In this document: positions 7,571 to 15,705 of the stretch, one piece after another
Layout of the letters: each line of letters starts with the position of its first letter
How positions within the stretch are numbered: the first letter of the stretch is position 1
Assembly (NCBI GenBank): GCA_016871575.1
Contig: VHCW01000035.1
Location: forward strand, 1 to 42,753
From: Verrucomicrobiota bacterium
GTDB taxonomy: Bacteria > Verrucomicrobiota > Verrucomicrobiia > Palsa-1439
DNA: 42,753 bases
Direction: 5' to 3'
Position numbers and translations under genes: made by a program
The notes under the pieces: generated by a model
Seen by the model: only the letters and a program-made list of their open reading frames with translations
Database searches by the model: none
Told to the model about the DNA's origin: nothing

Positions 7571-9340
7571 TCAGGTTTCAACGTCCAGCTTGATATGCAG
7601 GTCGCGGAGTTGTTTTGGCTCCACTTCCGCCGGGGAACTGGTCATCAGGTCCATTGCCTTGGCCGTCTTCGGGAACGCGATGACGTCGCGAATGTTGCTT
7701 GAGCCGCACAAGATGGCGCAGAGCCGGTCGAATCCCAGCGCAATGCCGCCGTGCGGCGGGGCGCCATAGCGGAACGCCGTGAGCATGTAGCCAAAGCGCG
7801 TCTGCGCAATCTCCTTCGGAATCTGGAGAACATCCTCAAAGACTTTTTTCTGCACGTCAGGCTGGTGAATGCGGATCGAGCCGCCGCCCAGTTCGACGCC
7901 GTTCAAGACGATATCATAATGCTGGCCGCGAACCTTGTGCGGATCGGTGTCGAGCAACGGGATGTCCTCCGCCACCGCCGCCGTGAACGGGTGGTGCGTG
8001 GAAAGATAACGGTTGGTTTCGTGGTCGAACGTCATCAACGGGAAATCCACAACCCATAAGAAGCGCCAGCCGTCGCGCGGGACGTTCAACAGGTCGGCCA
8101 CGATGAGGCGGATCCGCCCAAGGACTTCCCAAACAACCTCGCGCTTGTCCGCGCCAAACAGAATCAGGTCGCCTTCCTCGATCTTCAATTTCTCCGTCAA
8201 CGCGGCCTTTTCGGCTTCGCTGAAGAACTTCACGATGGGCGATTTCCACTGGCCGCCCTCGACCTTGATGAAGGCGAGGCCTTTCGCGCCGAAGCTCTTG
8301 GCCGTCTCGGTCAGATTGTCTATCTGGCCTTGTGTGGCGCAGGCGAGTCCCTTGGCGTTGATCGCCTTCACGACGCCGCCGGACTCGATGGCGCCGCGGA
8401 AGACCTTGAACTGGCTCGATGCAAAGTCCTTGCTCATGTCCACCAGTTCCATCCCGAACCGGGTGTCGGGCTTGTCGCTGCCAAAGCGTTCCATCGCCTC
8501 GCCGTAGGACATCCGCGGAAACGGGGTTGGAATCTTTTCACCGCGCGCGACCTGCCAGATGTGCGCCAGCAATCCCTCGATGAGCGCATACATGTCCTCG
8601 CGCGTGATGAAACTCATCTCCACGTCAATCTGCGTGAACTCCGGCTGGCGGTCGGCGCGCAGGTCTTCGTCACGGAAACATTTCGCCAGTTGAAAGTAAC
8701 GCTCAACGCCGGCGACCATGAGCATTTGTTTGAACTGCTGGGGCGATTGCGGCAGCGCGAAGAACTTGCCGGGATTCACTCGTGAGGGGACAAGGTATTC
8801 GCGCGCGCCTTCGGGCGTGCTTTTGAAAAGGATCGGCGTCTCGACTTCGAGGAAGCCGTGCTGGTCGAAGTAATCGCGCGTGGCCTTGGCGACCTTGTGG
8901 CGGAGGATCAGGTTTCGCGCCATGCTGGGGCGTCGCAGGTCAAGATAACGGTACTGCAACCGCAGGTCTTCTCCAGCCACGGCGCCTCCGCTCTCTTCGA
9001 TCTGGAAGGGCGGCGTCTCGGCGGGATTGAGCACTTCGAGTTTGTGCGCGAGCGCCTCGACGGCGCCCGTCGGCAGCTTCGCGTTCTCGGTGCCGGCGGG
9101 ACGGGCGCGGACAACGCCCTCGACGGCGATGACGTACTCGCTCCGCAATGACTGCGCGAGTTCCCAGGACTGCTTGTTGTGTTCCGGGTCGAACACGATC
9201 TGCGTCAGGCCTTCCCGGTCGCGGAGATCAACAAAGATGATGCCGCCATGGTCGCGGCGCACGTGCACCCAGCCGGCGAGGGACACTTTTTGGCCGATGT
9301 GCGGGGCGCGGAGTTCGTTGCAATGATGTGTGCGTTTCAT
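7571..9340 (-). CDS. aspS: aspartyl-tRNA synthetase, bacterial type
   Basis: 589 residues, the length of bacterial AspRS with the inserted GAD domain. It charges tRNA-Asp in the cytoplasm. Seen: N-terminal OB-fold anticodon-binding domain (GWVHVRRDHGGIIFVDLRDREG, about 23-44 including the strand motif), class II motif 2 FRDEDLRADRQPEFTQ (222-237), an insertion domain in the middle (about 280-420) and motif 3 GIALGFDRL near the C-terminus. The start ATG overlaps the hisS stop by 4 nt (ATGA), so the two synthetases are translated in coupled fashion. Whether it also charges tRNA-Asn depends on gatCAB and asnS, which are not in this window. Confidence 0.97.
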   Translation of the reverse strand: MKRTHHCNELRAPHIGQKVSLAGWVHVRRDHGGIIFVDLRDREGLTQIVFDPEHNKQSWELAQSLRSEYVIAVEGVVRARPAGTENAKLPTGAVEALAHKLEVLNPAETPPFQIEESGGAVAGEDLRLQYRYLDLRRPSMARNLILRHKVAKATRDYFDQHGFLEVETPILFKSTPEGAREYLVPSRVNPGKFFALPQSPQQFKQMLMVAGVERYFQLAKCFRDEDLRADRQPEFTQIDVEMSFITREDMYALIEGLLAHIWQVARGEKIPTPFPRMSYGEAMERFGSDKPDTRFGMELVDMSKDFASSQFKVFRGAIESGGVVKAINAKGLACATQGQIDNLTETAKSFGAKGLAFIKVEGGQWKSPIVKFFSEAEKAALTEKLKIEEGDLILFGADKREVVWEVLGRIRLIVADLLNVPRDGWRFLWVVDFPLMTFDHETNRYLSTHHPFTAAVAEDIPLLDTDPHKVRGQHYDIVLNGVELGGGSIRIHQPDVQKKVFEDVLQIPKEIAQTRFGYMLTAFRYGAPPHGGIALGFDRLCAILCGSSNIRDVIAFPKTAKAMDLMTSSPAEVEPKQLRDLHIKLDVET

Positions 9341-10536
9341 GAAATCCTCTTCCTAAGTTCGTCCCGCTTGACGCGCGTCTGTTCGCCGGTGGCGAGGTTC
9401 TTGAGCGTGGCTTCGCCGGCGGCCCATTCCTCGGGGCCGACAACGACGGCAAAACGCGCGCCGAGGGCGGCGGCGTTCTGGAATTGTTTGCCGACTTTCG
9501 CCGGTGTCAGCGAGTAGTCCACCGACACGCCGGCGTCGCGGAGATCGTGAACCAGCTTGAGCGCGTCGGGGCGAAGCGATTCGTCGGCGATGACGACGCA
9601 GGCGTCGAGGCCCCAATCCAGTTTCGGCAACAGGCCGCGCTCCTTGAGCAGTTCGCCGAGCACGACGTCGCCCATGCCAAAACCAAGCGCCGGCAGGTCA
9701 ACACCACCGACCAGTTTCAGTAGATTATCGTAACGTCCCCCGCCGGCGATGGCGCGCAGTTCGCCTTTGCGGTCGTGGATTTCCCAGACAATACCGGTGT
9801 AGTAAGCGAGGCCGCGGACGATTTTGAAGTCCACTTGGCAGAACGCGGCCAGATCGCCGAGCTTGTCCAAAAGCTCACGAAGATCTTCCTTGGGAAAGGC
9901 CAGCACGTCGTCCACCTTCGAGGTTACGGCTGCGATCTTCTCGCGCGTCTTCTCCGCCGGTTCGCGCTCCATCTTGTCAATCGCCTGGAACACGGCGCTC
10001 TGTTTCTCCCCGGGGATGCCCAGCGATTCCATGTGTCGCTGCCAGGCGCGACGGTCGGAGACGCGGACAACAAAATCATCCTTTGTCAGGCCGAAGCTGC
10101 GCAAGGCGTCAATCGCCAGCGCGATCAACTCGGCATCGGCAGCGATATCGGATTCGCCGATGATATCGGCATTGAACTGGAAATGCTCGCGGAGCCGGCC
10201 GCGTTGTTGTTTCTCGTAGCGAAACAGTTGCGGGATGGCGAACCATTTGAGCGGCTTCTTGTAGTCACGGTGCCGCGCGCCGGCCATGCGGGCGAGCGTG
10301 GGCGTCATTTCCGGGCGGAGCGCGACGGCGCGGTCGCCCTTGTCCACGAAGTTGAAAAGCTGGTGGACAATCTCGTCGCCGGACTTGAGTGTGAACAGTT
10401 CGAGCGGCTCCAGCGGCGGGCCGTCGTACTCGCGGAAGCCGTAGCGACGCGCGGTCTCGCGCCACCGCGCGAAGATGTGGCGGCGGAGCGCAAGCGTTTC
10501 GGGGTAGAAATCGCGAAAGCCGGGGAGCGGGTTCAT
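9337..10536 (-). CDS. hisS: histidyl-tRNA synthetase
   Basis: 399 residues from the ATG at 10536; a GTG seven codons upstream is possible but less likely, because MNPLPGFRDFYPE is the usual beginning. Class II motifs are present: the motif 2 strand LRPEMTPTLARM with the loop FRYEKQQRGRLREHFQFN, and the HisA motif as RGLAYYTG. A C-terminal anticodon-binding domain covers roughly the last 95 residues. The sequence REHFQFN differs from the more common REFHQ, as in some divergent HisRS branches. It lies 45 nt downstream of the HU-like gene and overlaps aspS by 4 nt. It could in principle be HisZ, but the intact HisA motif and the synthetase context favour HisRS. Confidence 0.93.
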   Translation of the reverse strand: MNPLPGFRDFYPETLALRRHIFARWRETARRYGFREYDGPPLEPLELFTLKSGDEIVHQLFNFVDKGDRAVALRPEMTPTLARMAGARHRDYKKPLKWFAIPQLFRYEKQQRGRLREHFQFNADIIGESDIAADAELIALAIDALRSFGLTKDDFVVRVSDRRAWQRHMESLGIPGEKQSAVFQAIDKMEREPAEKTREKIAAVTSKVDDVLAFPKEDLRELLDKLGDLAAFCQVDFKIVRGLAYYTGIVWEIHDRKGELRAIAGGGRYDNLLKLVGGVDLPALGFGMGDVVLGELLKERGLLPKLDWGLDACVVIADESLRPDALKLVHDLRDAGVSVDYSLTPAKVGKQFQNAAALGARFAVVVGPEEWAAGEATLKNLATGEQTRVKRDELRKRIS

Positions 10537-10581
10537 GGCGGCCCTGTGATGCGGCACGGACAGACAGCGAGTTGTCCGCGG

Positions 10582-10887
10582 TTAGGGGTTGATGGACTCC
10601 GTGAGCTTGATGACTTGGTCGCGCATTTCCTTGCCGGGCTTGAACTTCACAACGGCGCGGGCGGGGATGGCGATGTCGGTGGCGGGCGCATTCGGGTTGC
10701 GTCCGACCCGCGGCCGGCGGAGTTTGACCTCGAAGACGCCGAAGTTGCGCAACTCGACGTTTTCTCCCTTGACGAGGGCCTCGGTGATGTAGTCGAGGGT
10801 TTTCTGGACAACGGCCATGACGTCCTGTTGAATCAGGCCGGTGTCGTTGCTGATACGGATGACCAAGTCACGTTTTGTTACATTCAT
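10582..10887 (-). CDS. HU/IHF-family DNA-binding protein
   Basis: 101 residues from the ATG at 10887, the normal size of the family. Seen: N-terminal helical dimerisation part (MNVTKRDLVIRISNDTGL), VELRNFGVFEV, and the DNA-intercalating arm LRRPRVGRNPNAP followed by PARAVVKFKPGKEM. The arm keeps the RxGRNP signature with the proline used for kinking DNA. The ATG overlaps the stop of the upstream gene by 1 nt (TAATG), and hisS follows 45 nt later. The level would therefore be tied to that of the membrane protein and the synthetases. HU or IHF subunit cannot be settled from sequence. Confidence 0.93.
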   Translation of the reverse strand: MNVTKRDLVIRISNDTGLIQQDVMAVVQKTLDYITEALVKGENVELRNFGVFEVKLRRPRVGRNPNAPATDIAIPARAVVKFKPGKEMRDQVIKLTESINP

Positions 10888-11402
10888 TATTTGTTTTGCT
10901 CCAGGAAGTATTGCAGTTTCGGCGCCCACTCGTCCACAAACCGATAGATTCCATAACCGGCAGCTATCACAAATGCCAGCAGAATCAACGGGTTGCCAAA
11001 CACCCGTATCAGTCCCATGCGAAACGAACTGACTCCCGCCAGCGTCGCCTGCCGTCCCCGCAACCGCCCCAGCAACGCCTGCATGGCGATGAAGGCGCTG
11101 TGCCAGTCGCCCACGACCTTCTTATCCATCCCCTCCTCCATTTCCCGCAGCGATTGCAGACTCGGCGCGACGTTGAGCAGCCGCAACACCTTCTCGTCGC
11201 GCTCCGAGATTGTTCCCAAGGTCGTCATCAACAGTTCATATTCCCGCGCGATGCCGCTTTTCAAGTCCAGAAAAGACGATTCTTCGCGCGCTTCAATGTC
11301 ATGCGGTTGAAAACCCCGGTCGAGATACTGGCTCAATTGTTTCCACCGTTCAATGAGCAATTCCAACCGCCGAATGTTCTGCTCCAGCTTGCGATCTCGC
11401 AT
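10887..11402 (-). CDS. small coiled-coil protein with C-terminal membrane anchor, unknown function
   Basis: 171 residues. The first 120 are charged and helical with coiled-coil character (KLEQNIRRLELLIERWKQL and later MEEGMDKKVV). A single hydrophobic segment near residues 137-156 (NPLILLAFVIAAGYGIYRFV) is followed by about 15 charged residues. It would sit in the inner membrane with a cytoplasmic helical domain. No family is recognised. It leads the group HU, hisS, aspS with tight overlaps (TAATG with HU), so it belongs to that transcription unit. Confidence 0.7.
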   Translation of the reverse strand: MRDRKLEQNIRRLELLIERWKQLSQYLDRGFQPHDIEAREESSFLDLKSGIAREYELLMTTLGTISERDEKVLRLLNVAPSLQSLREMEEGMDKKVVGDWHSAFIAMQALLGRLRGRQATLAGVSSFRMGLIRVFGNPLILLAFVIAAGYGIYRFVDEWAPKLQYFLEQNK

Positions 11403-11509
11403 GGTTTCTTTCGCCTAGTCGCCCGACAATCTAGTGTCCTCCCCCGGAAGCGTCAAGCGAAATGCCATTGCGAGCCAACGACTTCTCGCTGTTGAGCGCA
11501 CAAAACAAA

Positions 11510-11540
11510 CAGGGCCGGCGCTTCAAGAGCGCCGGCCCTG
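11510..11540 (-). terminator. rho-independent terminator of hppA
   Basis: A perfect 13-bp GC-rich stem (11510-11522 with 11528-11540) and 5-nt loop, followed on the minus strand by TTTGTTTTG. It begins 22 nt after the hppA stop. It is the clearest intrinsic terminator in the window. Confidence 0.9.
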
Positions 11541-11562
11541 CAGATGGATCTTCCCTGAGGGT

Positions 11563-13869
11563 TTACTTCGTGACCAAGCCGAGCCACGACTGCACGGTTG
11601 GCGAGAACTTGATGACCACCGGCGTGAAAACGATGCTGACCATCGTCATCAGCTTGATCAGGATGTTCAAGGACGGCCCGCTGGTGTCTTTGCACGGGTC
11701 GCCAACGGTGTCGCCAATGACAGCTGCGCCGTGAACGGGATTCTTCGTGCCGTCAGGGAGACGTTTGCCGCCGTAGTTGCCTTTTTCGATGAACTTCTTG
11801 GCATTGTCCCACGCGCCGCCGGCGTTATTGAGCATGGTGGCAAGCACGAAACCCGTGGCCAAACCACCGGCCAGCAGGCCGACAACACCGGGCACGCCGA
11901 GGATGAGTCCGGCAATGACAGGCACGATGATGGCCATCAATGACGGCACGAGCATTTCCCTTTGGGCGCCTGCCGTGGAAATCGCCACGCACTTGGCGTA
12001 GTCGGGCAAATCCTTGCCTTCCATGATACCGGGCTTCTCCTTGAATTGGCGGCGCACTTCGTTGACCATCGCGCCCGCAGCGCGGCCCACGGCCTTCATG
12101 GTCATCGCGCAGAACACAAACGCCATCATGCCGCCGAGGAACAACCCGCATAGCAGCAGCGGATTCATGATGTGCATCTCGTACTTGTTCACGAAATCCA
12201 TGATACCGGCCTTGGCGGCTGTTTCCTTGGTGAATCCCATGAACTGCCCTTCGCCGGCCATCTTGCCGATCCAGATTTTAATTTCCTCAATGTAGGCAGC
12301 CAGCAACGCCATGGCGGTCAACGCCGCCGAACCAATGGCGAAACCTTTACCAGTCGCGGCAGTCGTGTTGCCGAGCGCATCGAGCGCATCGGTCCGCTGG
12401 CGAACCTCCGGCGGCAGGTGAGACATCTCAGCGTTACCGCCGGCGTTGTCTGCGATCGGGCCATAGGCGTCCGTCGCCAGTGTAATGCCAAGCGTCGCCA
12501 ACATGCCGACGGCGGCAAAGCCGATGCCGTAGAGTCCCATGATCATGTTGCTGAAGCCACCGGCAAAACCGAAGGCGCACAGGATGCCGATGATAATTGT
12601 CACCACCGGCACGCCGGTGGAATACATGCCGGTCGCCAAGCCATCAATGATGGTCGTGGCCGGCCCCATTTGCGCCTGCGTCGCGATGCCCTTGGTCGGC
12701 GCGTACTCGTCCGACGTGTAATACTCGGTTGCCTGACCAATGATCACACCGGCGGAGAGACCCGCAATGACCGAGAACACAATGCCCCAGGGAACCATTC
12801 CCAACCCGGCCATGCCGAGCAACGCCAGCACGATCAACACCGAACTGCCCAGCGTGCCCGTCAACAGCGCGCGCAGCAGATTGCGCTGGGTTGCGCCCTC
12901 CTTGCAACGCACCATGAAAATGCCAATGATCGAAAGCAGCGTGCCGACGCCGGCCACCACCATCGGGGCGGTCACCAATCCGACGATCTCCTTCACCGAC
13001 CCGCCGGCATCCATCTTGTGCATGCCCACGGCAGCGCCAAGCGCTGCGGTGGCGAGAATTGAACCGCAATAGGACTCGTACAAGTCCGCGCCCATGCCGG
13101 CCACGTCGCCGACGTTGTCGCCGACGTTGTCCGCGATGGTCGCGGGATTGCGGGGATCATCTTCCGGGATGCCCGCTTCCACTTTGCCTACGAGGTCAGC
13201 GCCCACGTCAGCCGCCTTCGTGTAAATGCCGCCGCCGACACGCGCAAACAACGCCTGCGTCGAAGCGCCCATGCCGAACGTGATCATCGTGGTCGTGATG
13301 TGCACCAGCTTCTCCATCGTCGTGCAACCCGCCGGCACCATGGTCATCCCGAAAAGCGTCCAACCATTCTTCATATTGTCAGCGGTATAGACGAACTTAT
13401 CGAGGATCAGGTACCACGCGCAAATGTCGAGCAATCCGAACCCGACCACGACCAATCCCATGACAGCGCCCGAACGGAACGCCACTTGGAGGCCGCGATT
13501 GAGGCTTTCGCTCGCGCCCTGCGCCGTGCGCGAAGACGCGGCCGTGGCCGTGCGCATCCCGATGAAACCGCACAAGCCGGAGAAGAACCCGCCCGTCAAG
13601 AACGCGACCGGCACGAACGGGTTTTGAATATCGAAGTACGCCAGCAAACTAAGCAACACCACGAGGACGAGGAACACGATCCCGACCACCTTATATTGCC
13701 GCCCCAGATAAGCCATCGCTCCCTCGCGGACGTGGCCGGCGATTTCCACCATCCGCGCATTACCGGGACTGGCGCCCATCATGAGCTTGTAGAAGTACCA
13801 CGCAAACCCGAGCGCCAACAACGACGCGATCGGCGCCACCCACCAACTGGCAGGAATAATATTATCCAT
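11563..13869 (-). CDS. hppA: membrane-bound ion-translocating pyrophosphatase, K+-dependent type
   Basis: 768 residues with about 16 membrane segments, a full-length member. It hydrolyses cytoplasmic pyrophosphate and pumps H+ and/or Na+ outward. Seen: the substrate/metal motif [22 protein letters not shown] split around GGGIYTKAA, then [19 protein letters not shown], and a second acidic set near [16 protein letters not shown]. The stretch [18 protein letters not shown] has Ala and Gly where K+-independent enzymes carry Lys and Thr, so this one should need K+. Ion specificity (Na+, H+ or both) depends on a membrane Glu position I cannot assign without an alignment. AAAGGA precedes the start and a strong terminator follows. 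Confidence 0.96.
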   Translation of the reverse strand: MDNIIPASWWVAPIASLLALGFAWYFYKLMMGASPGNARMVEIAGHVREGAMAYLGRQYKVVGIVFLVLVVLLSLLAYFDIQNPFVPVAFLTGGFFSGLCGFIGMRTATAASSRTAQGASESLNRGLQVAFRSGAVMGLVVVGFGLLDICAWYLILDKFVYTADNMKNGWTLFGMTMVPAGCTTMEKLVHITTTMITFGMGASTQALFARVGGGIYTKAADVGADLVGKVEAGIPEDDPRNPATIADNVGDNVGDVAGMGADLYESYCGSILATAALGAAVGMHKMDAGGSVKEIVGLVTAPMVVAGVGTLLSIIGIFMVRCKEGATQRNLLRALLTGTLGSSVLIVLALLGMAGLGMVPWGIVFSVIAGLSAGVIIGQATEYYTSDEYAPTKGIATQAQMGPATTIIDGLATGMYSTGVPVVTIIIGILCAFGFAGGFSNMIMGLYGIGFAAVGMLATLGITLATDAYGPIADNAGGNAEMSHLPPEVRQRTDALDALGNTTAATGKGFAIGSAALTAMALLAAYIEEIKIWIGKMAGEGQFMGFTKETAAKAGIMDFVNKYEMHIMNPLLLCGLFLGGMMAFVFCAMTMKAVGRAAGAMVNEVRRQFKEKPGIMEGKDLPDYAKCVAISTAGAQREMLVPSLMAIIVPVIAGLILGVPGVVGLLAGGLATGFVLATMLNNAGGAWDNAKKFIEKGNYGGKRLPDGTKNPVHGAAVIGDTVGDPCKDTSGPSLNILIKLMTMVSIVFTPVVIKFSPTVQSWLGLVTK

Positions 13870-14067
13870 TGTCGAACTATCCTTTCTTTCTATTGTGTGT
13901 TGCAGTGCTGCCCCGCGTGGCTGTGCATCTACTGTCAGCCATGAAGGGATTACAAAAGTGCGCGGAGACTACACAGACGGGCGCGTTTTGCAAAGTGAAA
14001 TCTGCAAGTGAATCCGCAAGGCAGTAGTACCGTGCGTTACTACCAACGCACCCATCTTTTGCGTAGG

Positions 14068-14134
14068 AATGTGGGGCAGGTTTGCAACCTGCCTGCTTGT
14101 CATGGAAAAGCAGGTTGCAAACCTGCTCCACATT
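14068..14134. repeat. 67-bp inverted repeat (IR67), copy A
   Basis: Arms of about 24 bp running AATGTGGGGCAGGTTTGCAA inward to a 15-19 nt centre. Each arm holds a smaller palindrome, GCAGGTT-tgc-AACCTGC. The right flank, read in reverse, matches about 30 bp left of copy B, so the mobile or conserved unit is longer than the hairpin. Confidence 0.85.
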
Positions 14135-14180
14135 GAGCGACCTCCAGACACGATGTTTTCACCGCAGAGACGCAACAAAA

Positions 14181-14253
14181 TGGAGGGACGCGCTCCGTCG
14201 CGTCCGTTTGCAGGAGTTACCGGAAGGCGGCCACGACAGAGCGTGCCCCTCCA
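14181..14253. repeat. 73-bp MITE-like element, copy 1
   Basis: Ends TGGAGGGACGCGCT and AGCGTGCCCCTCCA are near-perfect terminal inverted repeats of 14 bp. Inside is a second palindrome GACGCG-ctccgt-CGCGTC. Copy 2 at 14475-14547 has the same length. There is no coding capacity. Confidence 0.75.
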
Positions 14254-14274
14254 AATCAAGGTTGACGCGCCGCC

Positions 14275-14442
14275 AGCCTGTCTTTTAGCCGCTCCAGCCT
14301 ATCTTTTCGTGGCTCCAGCCCATACCTGAGCGGCTCCAGCCTATACTTGAACCGTTCCAACCCATCTTCTTACGGCTCCAGCCTATACTTCAGCGCCTCC
14401 AGCCCATCTTCCTACGGATCCAGTCTGTACTTCTTCGCGTCC
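14275..14442. repeat. 21-bp-period tandem array, 8 units
   Basis: Eight units of exactly 21 bp, approximate consensus AGCCYATMTTNNNRCGGCTCC; the first 6-7 and last 3-4 bases are well kept and the centre varies. Read on the minus strand, units translate to a degenerate heptad of the form [I/M]GW[S/N]xxx, but stop codons interrupt it. The 21 nt following the 73-bp element are in the same register. Confidence 0.85.
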
Positions 14443-14474
14443 AATACTGTGTCAGAGCGCATTTCAATGGTCGT

Positions 14475-14547
14475 TGGAAGGACGCGCTCAGTCACGTCCG
14501 TTTGCAGGAATTACCAGAAGGCGGCCACGACAGAGCATGTCCCTCCA
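14475..14547. repeat. 73-bp MITE-like element, copy 2
   Basis: Same length and layout as copy 1, with scattered substitutions: left end TGGAAGGACGCGCT, right end AGCATGTCCCTCCA. It also precedes a 21-bp array, so the pair element plus array has been duplicated or spread as a unit. Confidence 0.75.
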
Positions 14548-14568
14548 AATCAGGGTTGATGCCATTCC

Positions 14569-14694
14569 AGCACATCTTTTCCTGTCTCCAACCTATGCCT
14601 CCACGATTCTGGCCTATCTTTTACACCTCACACTATGGGCTAAAATCATTCCAACCCATATTTTCGCACCTCCAACCTGTAGTTTCGGGAGGAA
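14569..14694. repeat. 21-bp-period tandem array, 6 degenerate units
   Basis: Six 21-bp units following copy 2 of the 73-bp element, more diverged than the first array. Units such as AACCCATATTTTCGCACCTCC still match the first array's frame of conserved ends. On the minus strand the heptad GW[N/R] pattern persists but is broken by stops. Confidence 0.7.
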
Positions 14695-14980
14695 ATGTTT
14701 TCAAAAATCTACCGCCCCAGACACTGGAGAGAAACAGCGAAGGCGCGAAGGAGCAAAGGCAAAGAACTGCAAAATCGCTGTTGGCCGTAAGAAAGCGCAA
14801 AGAAAAATCAGATTGCCGAAGTCCCCTTCCCCTGCGGTATAAATGCAGCCACACAACGGGAAAGACGACACAGAGATGAACAACATCTATCGTAGTAAGG
14901 TCGAGGATGGCGTCCGACAAGCCCTCAGGATAGCATCAGTGAGACGACATGCCGTAGGTTTGCCCACAGGATAACTGATT

Positions 14981-15271
14981 ATGAAATTAACCTACGATCC
15001 TCGTTACAATATCGCCTACTTGCGATTTCATAAGAAAACCGGCACTGTGGATACCATCCACGTCAGCGATGAATTGAATGTTGACCTCGCGCCGGATGGC
15101 ACGATTTACGGAATTGAATTGCTTAACGCAAACAAACAACTTCGCGGTGAGGATCGCGGCAAGCTGGTTGTCGTCAACGAAGCAAGTGACAAACATGCCG
15201 AGTTACCCCTCGACGTTGCCGCCCCGGTGGGTATCGTGCGCGAAAAGCCCACAAAGAAATATCGCGCATAA
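14981..15271 (+). CDS. DUF2283-like small protein
   Basis: 96 residues beginning MKLTYDPRYNIAYLRF, with LNVDLAPDGTIYGIELLNA in the middle. The pattern of a beta-rich protein with Y-D-P/A-YLR-F at the start and D-x-DG-x-I-x-GIE is that of the DUF2283 family, whose role is unknown; members often lie in accessory regions beside toxin-like DUF4258 genes. No partner is seen here. The C-terminal 25 residues are basic. Repeat-rich DNA surrounds it on both sides, in keeping with an accessory gene. Confidence 0.7.
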   Translation: MKLTYDPRYNIAYLRFHKKTGTVDTIHVSDELNVDLAPDGTIYGIELLNANKQLRGEDRGKLVVVNEASDKHAELPLDVAAPVGIVREKPTKKYRA

Positions 15272-15705
15272 TCTTGCCTGCTCTCAAAGCTGCAACGACT
15301 CCCCCTTCCCTCTTCTCTTTGCGCGGTTGCCGCCCAAAGGGAGTCCTGTGTCGTCGCTGTTCATCCTTCCGTGGTTCCGCCTTCGCTACAGCTACGGCGG
15401 ACAAGTCCGTCTCTGCGATGAAAACATCGCGTCTGGAGGTCGCTCAATGTGGAGCAGGTTTACAACCTGCTCTTCAATTGTAACCAGGCAGGTTGCAAAC
15501 CTGCCCCACATTTCCATCCAAAAGATCGAACCTCATCGTGAGGCGTCATTTGACAAGGGCTTGCTGCGTCAGTACTCTCATGCCGTCGGCGGTTTATAAC
15601 CATTATTTATTGGAAGTCCACGCTGTTGCGGGTCGCCATCGCCGCCGACACCGGCACTCACCGGTCGGTTGATCCGTCGCTGCGCGACTTCGGAGACAAT
15701 TGAAT
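15272..15705. other. 434-bp gap before glmS
   Basis: No gene is seen. It contains IR67 copy B and, left of it, sequence (about 15398-15445) shared with the flank of copy A. GGAGA lies 8 nt before the glmS ATG. I see no glmS-ribozyme core, and no convincing promoter. Confidence 0.5.
15446..15512. repeat. IR67, copy B
   Basis: 67 bp, same arms as copy A (AATGTGGAGCAGGTTTACAA at left, CCACATT at right). It lies in the opposite orientation to copy A as judged by the shared flank GTCTGGAGGTCGCTC. It is about 190 bp upstream of glmS. Confidence 0.85.

Larger units (their letters stand above)
13870..14980. other. 1.1-kb non-coding, repeat-rich intergenic region
   Basis: No convincing gene. Short open frames here are translations of repeats. 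From left to right: the hppA leader with its ribosome binding site; a small hairpin GTAGTA/TACTAC (14024-14043); a 67-bp inverted repeat; two 73-bp short-TIR elements; a 21-bp-period array after each; and A-rich low-complexity sequence (about 14735-14790) resembling the repeats at the right end of the window. Confidence 0.75.

Noticed and set aside
10537-10557. hisS start at GTG 10557
   Set aside because: The ATG at 10536 matches the usual beginning of HisRS, and the added residues have no support.
14275-14694. CRISPR array
   Set aside because: Units are contiguous 21-bp repeats with no unique spacers, and there are no cas genes.
14069-14920. Short open frames with phrases such as EGRAPSRPFAG and GSSLYFSAS
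   Set aside because: They are translations of the 73-bp element and the 21-bp arrays, occur in several frames, and have no start signals.
14876-14971. A short plus-strand frame of 31-32 codons starting ATGAACAACATC
   Set aside because: It has no ribosome binding site or promoter and overlaps repeat-family sequence (GGATGGCGTCCGACAAGCC).
15272-15705. glmS ribozyme upstream of glmS
   Set aside because: I could not find the conserved core pseudoknot, and the gap is taken up by IR67 and its flank.
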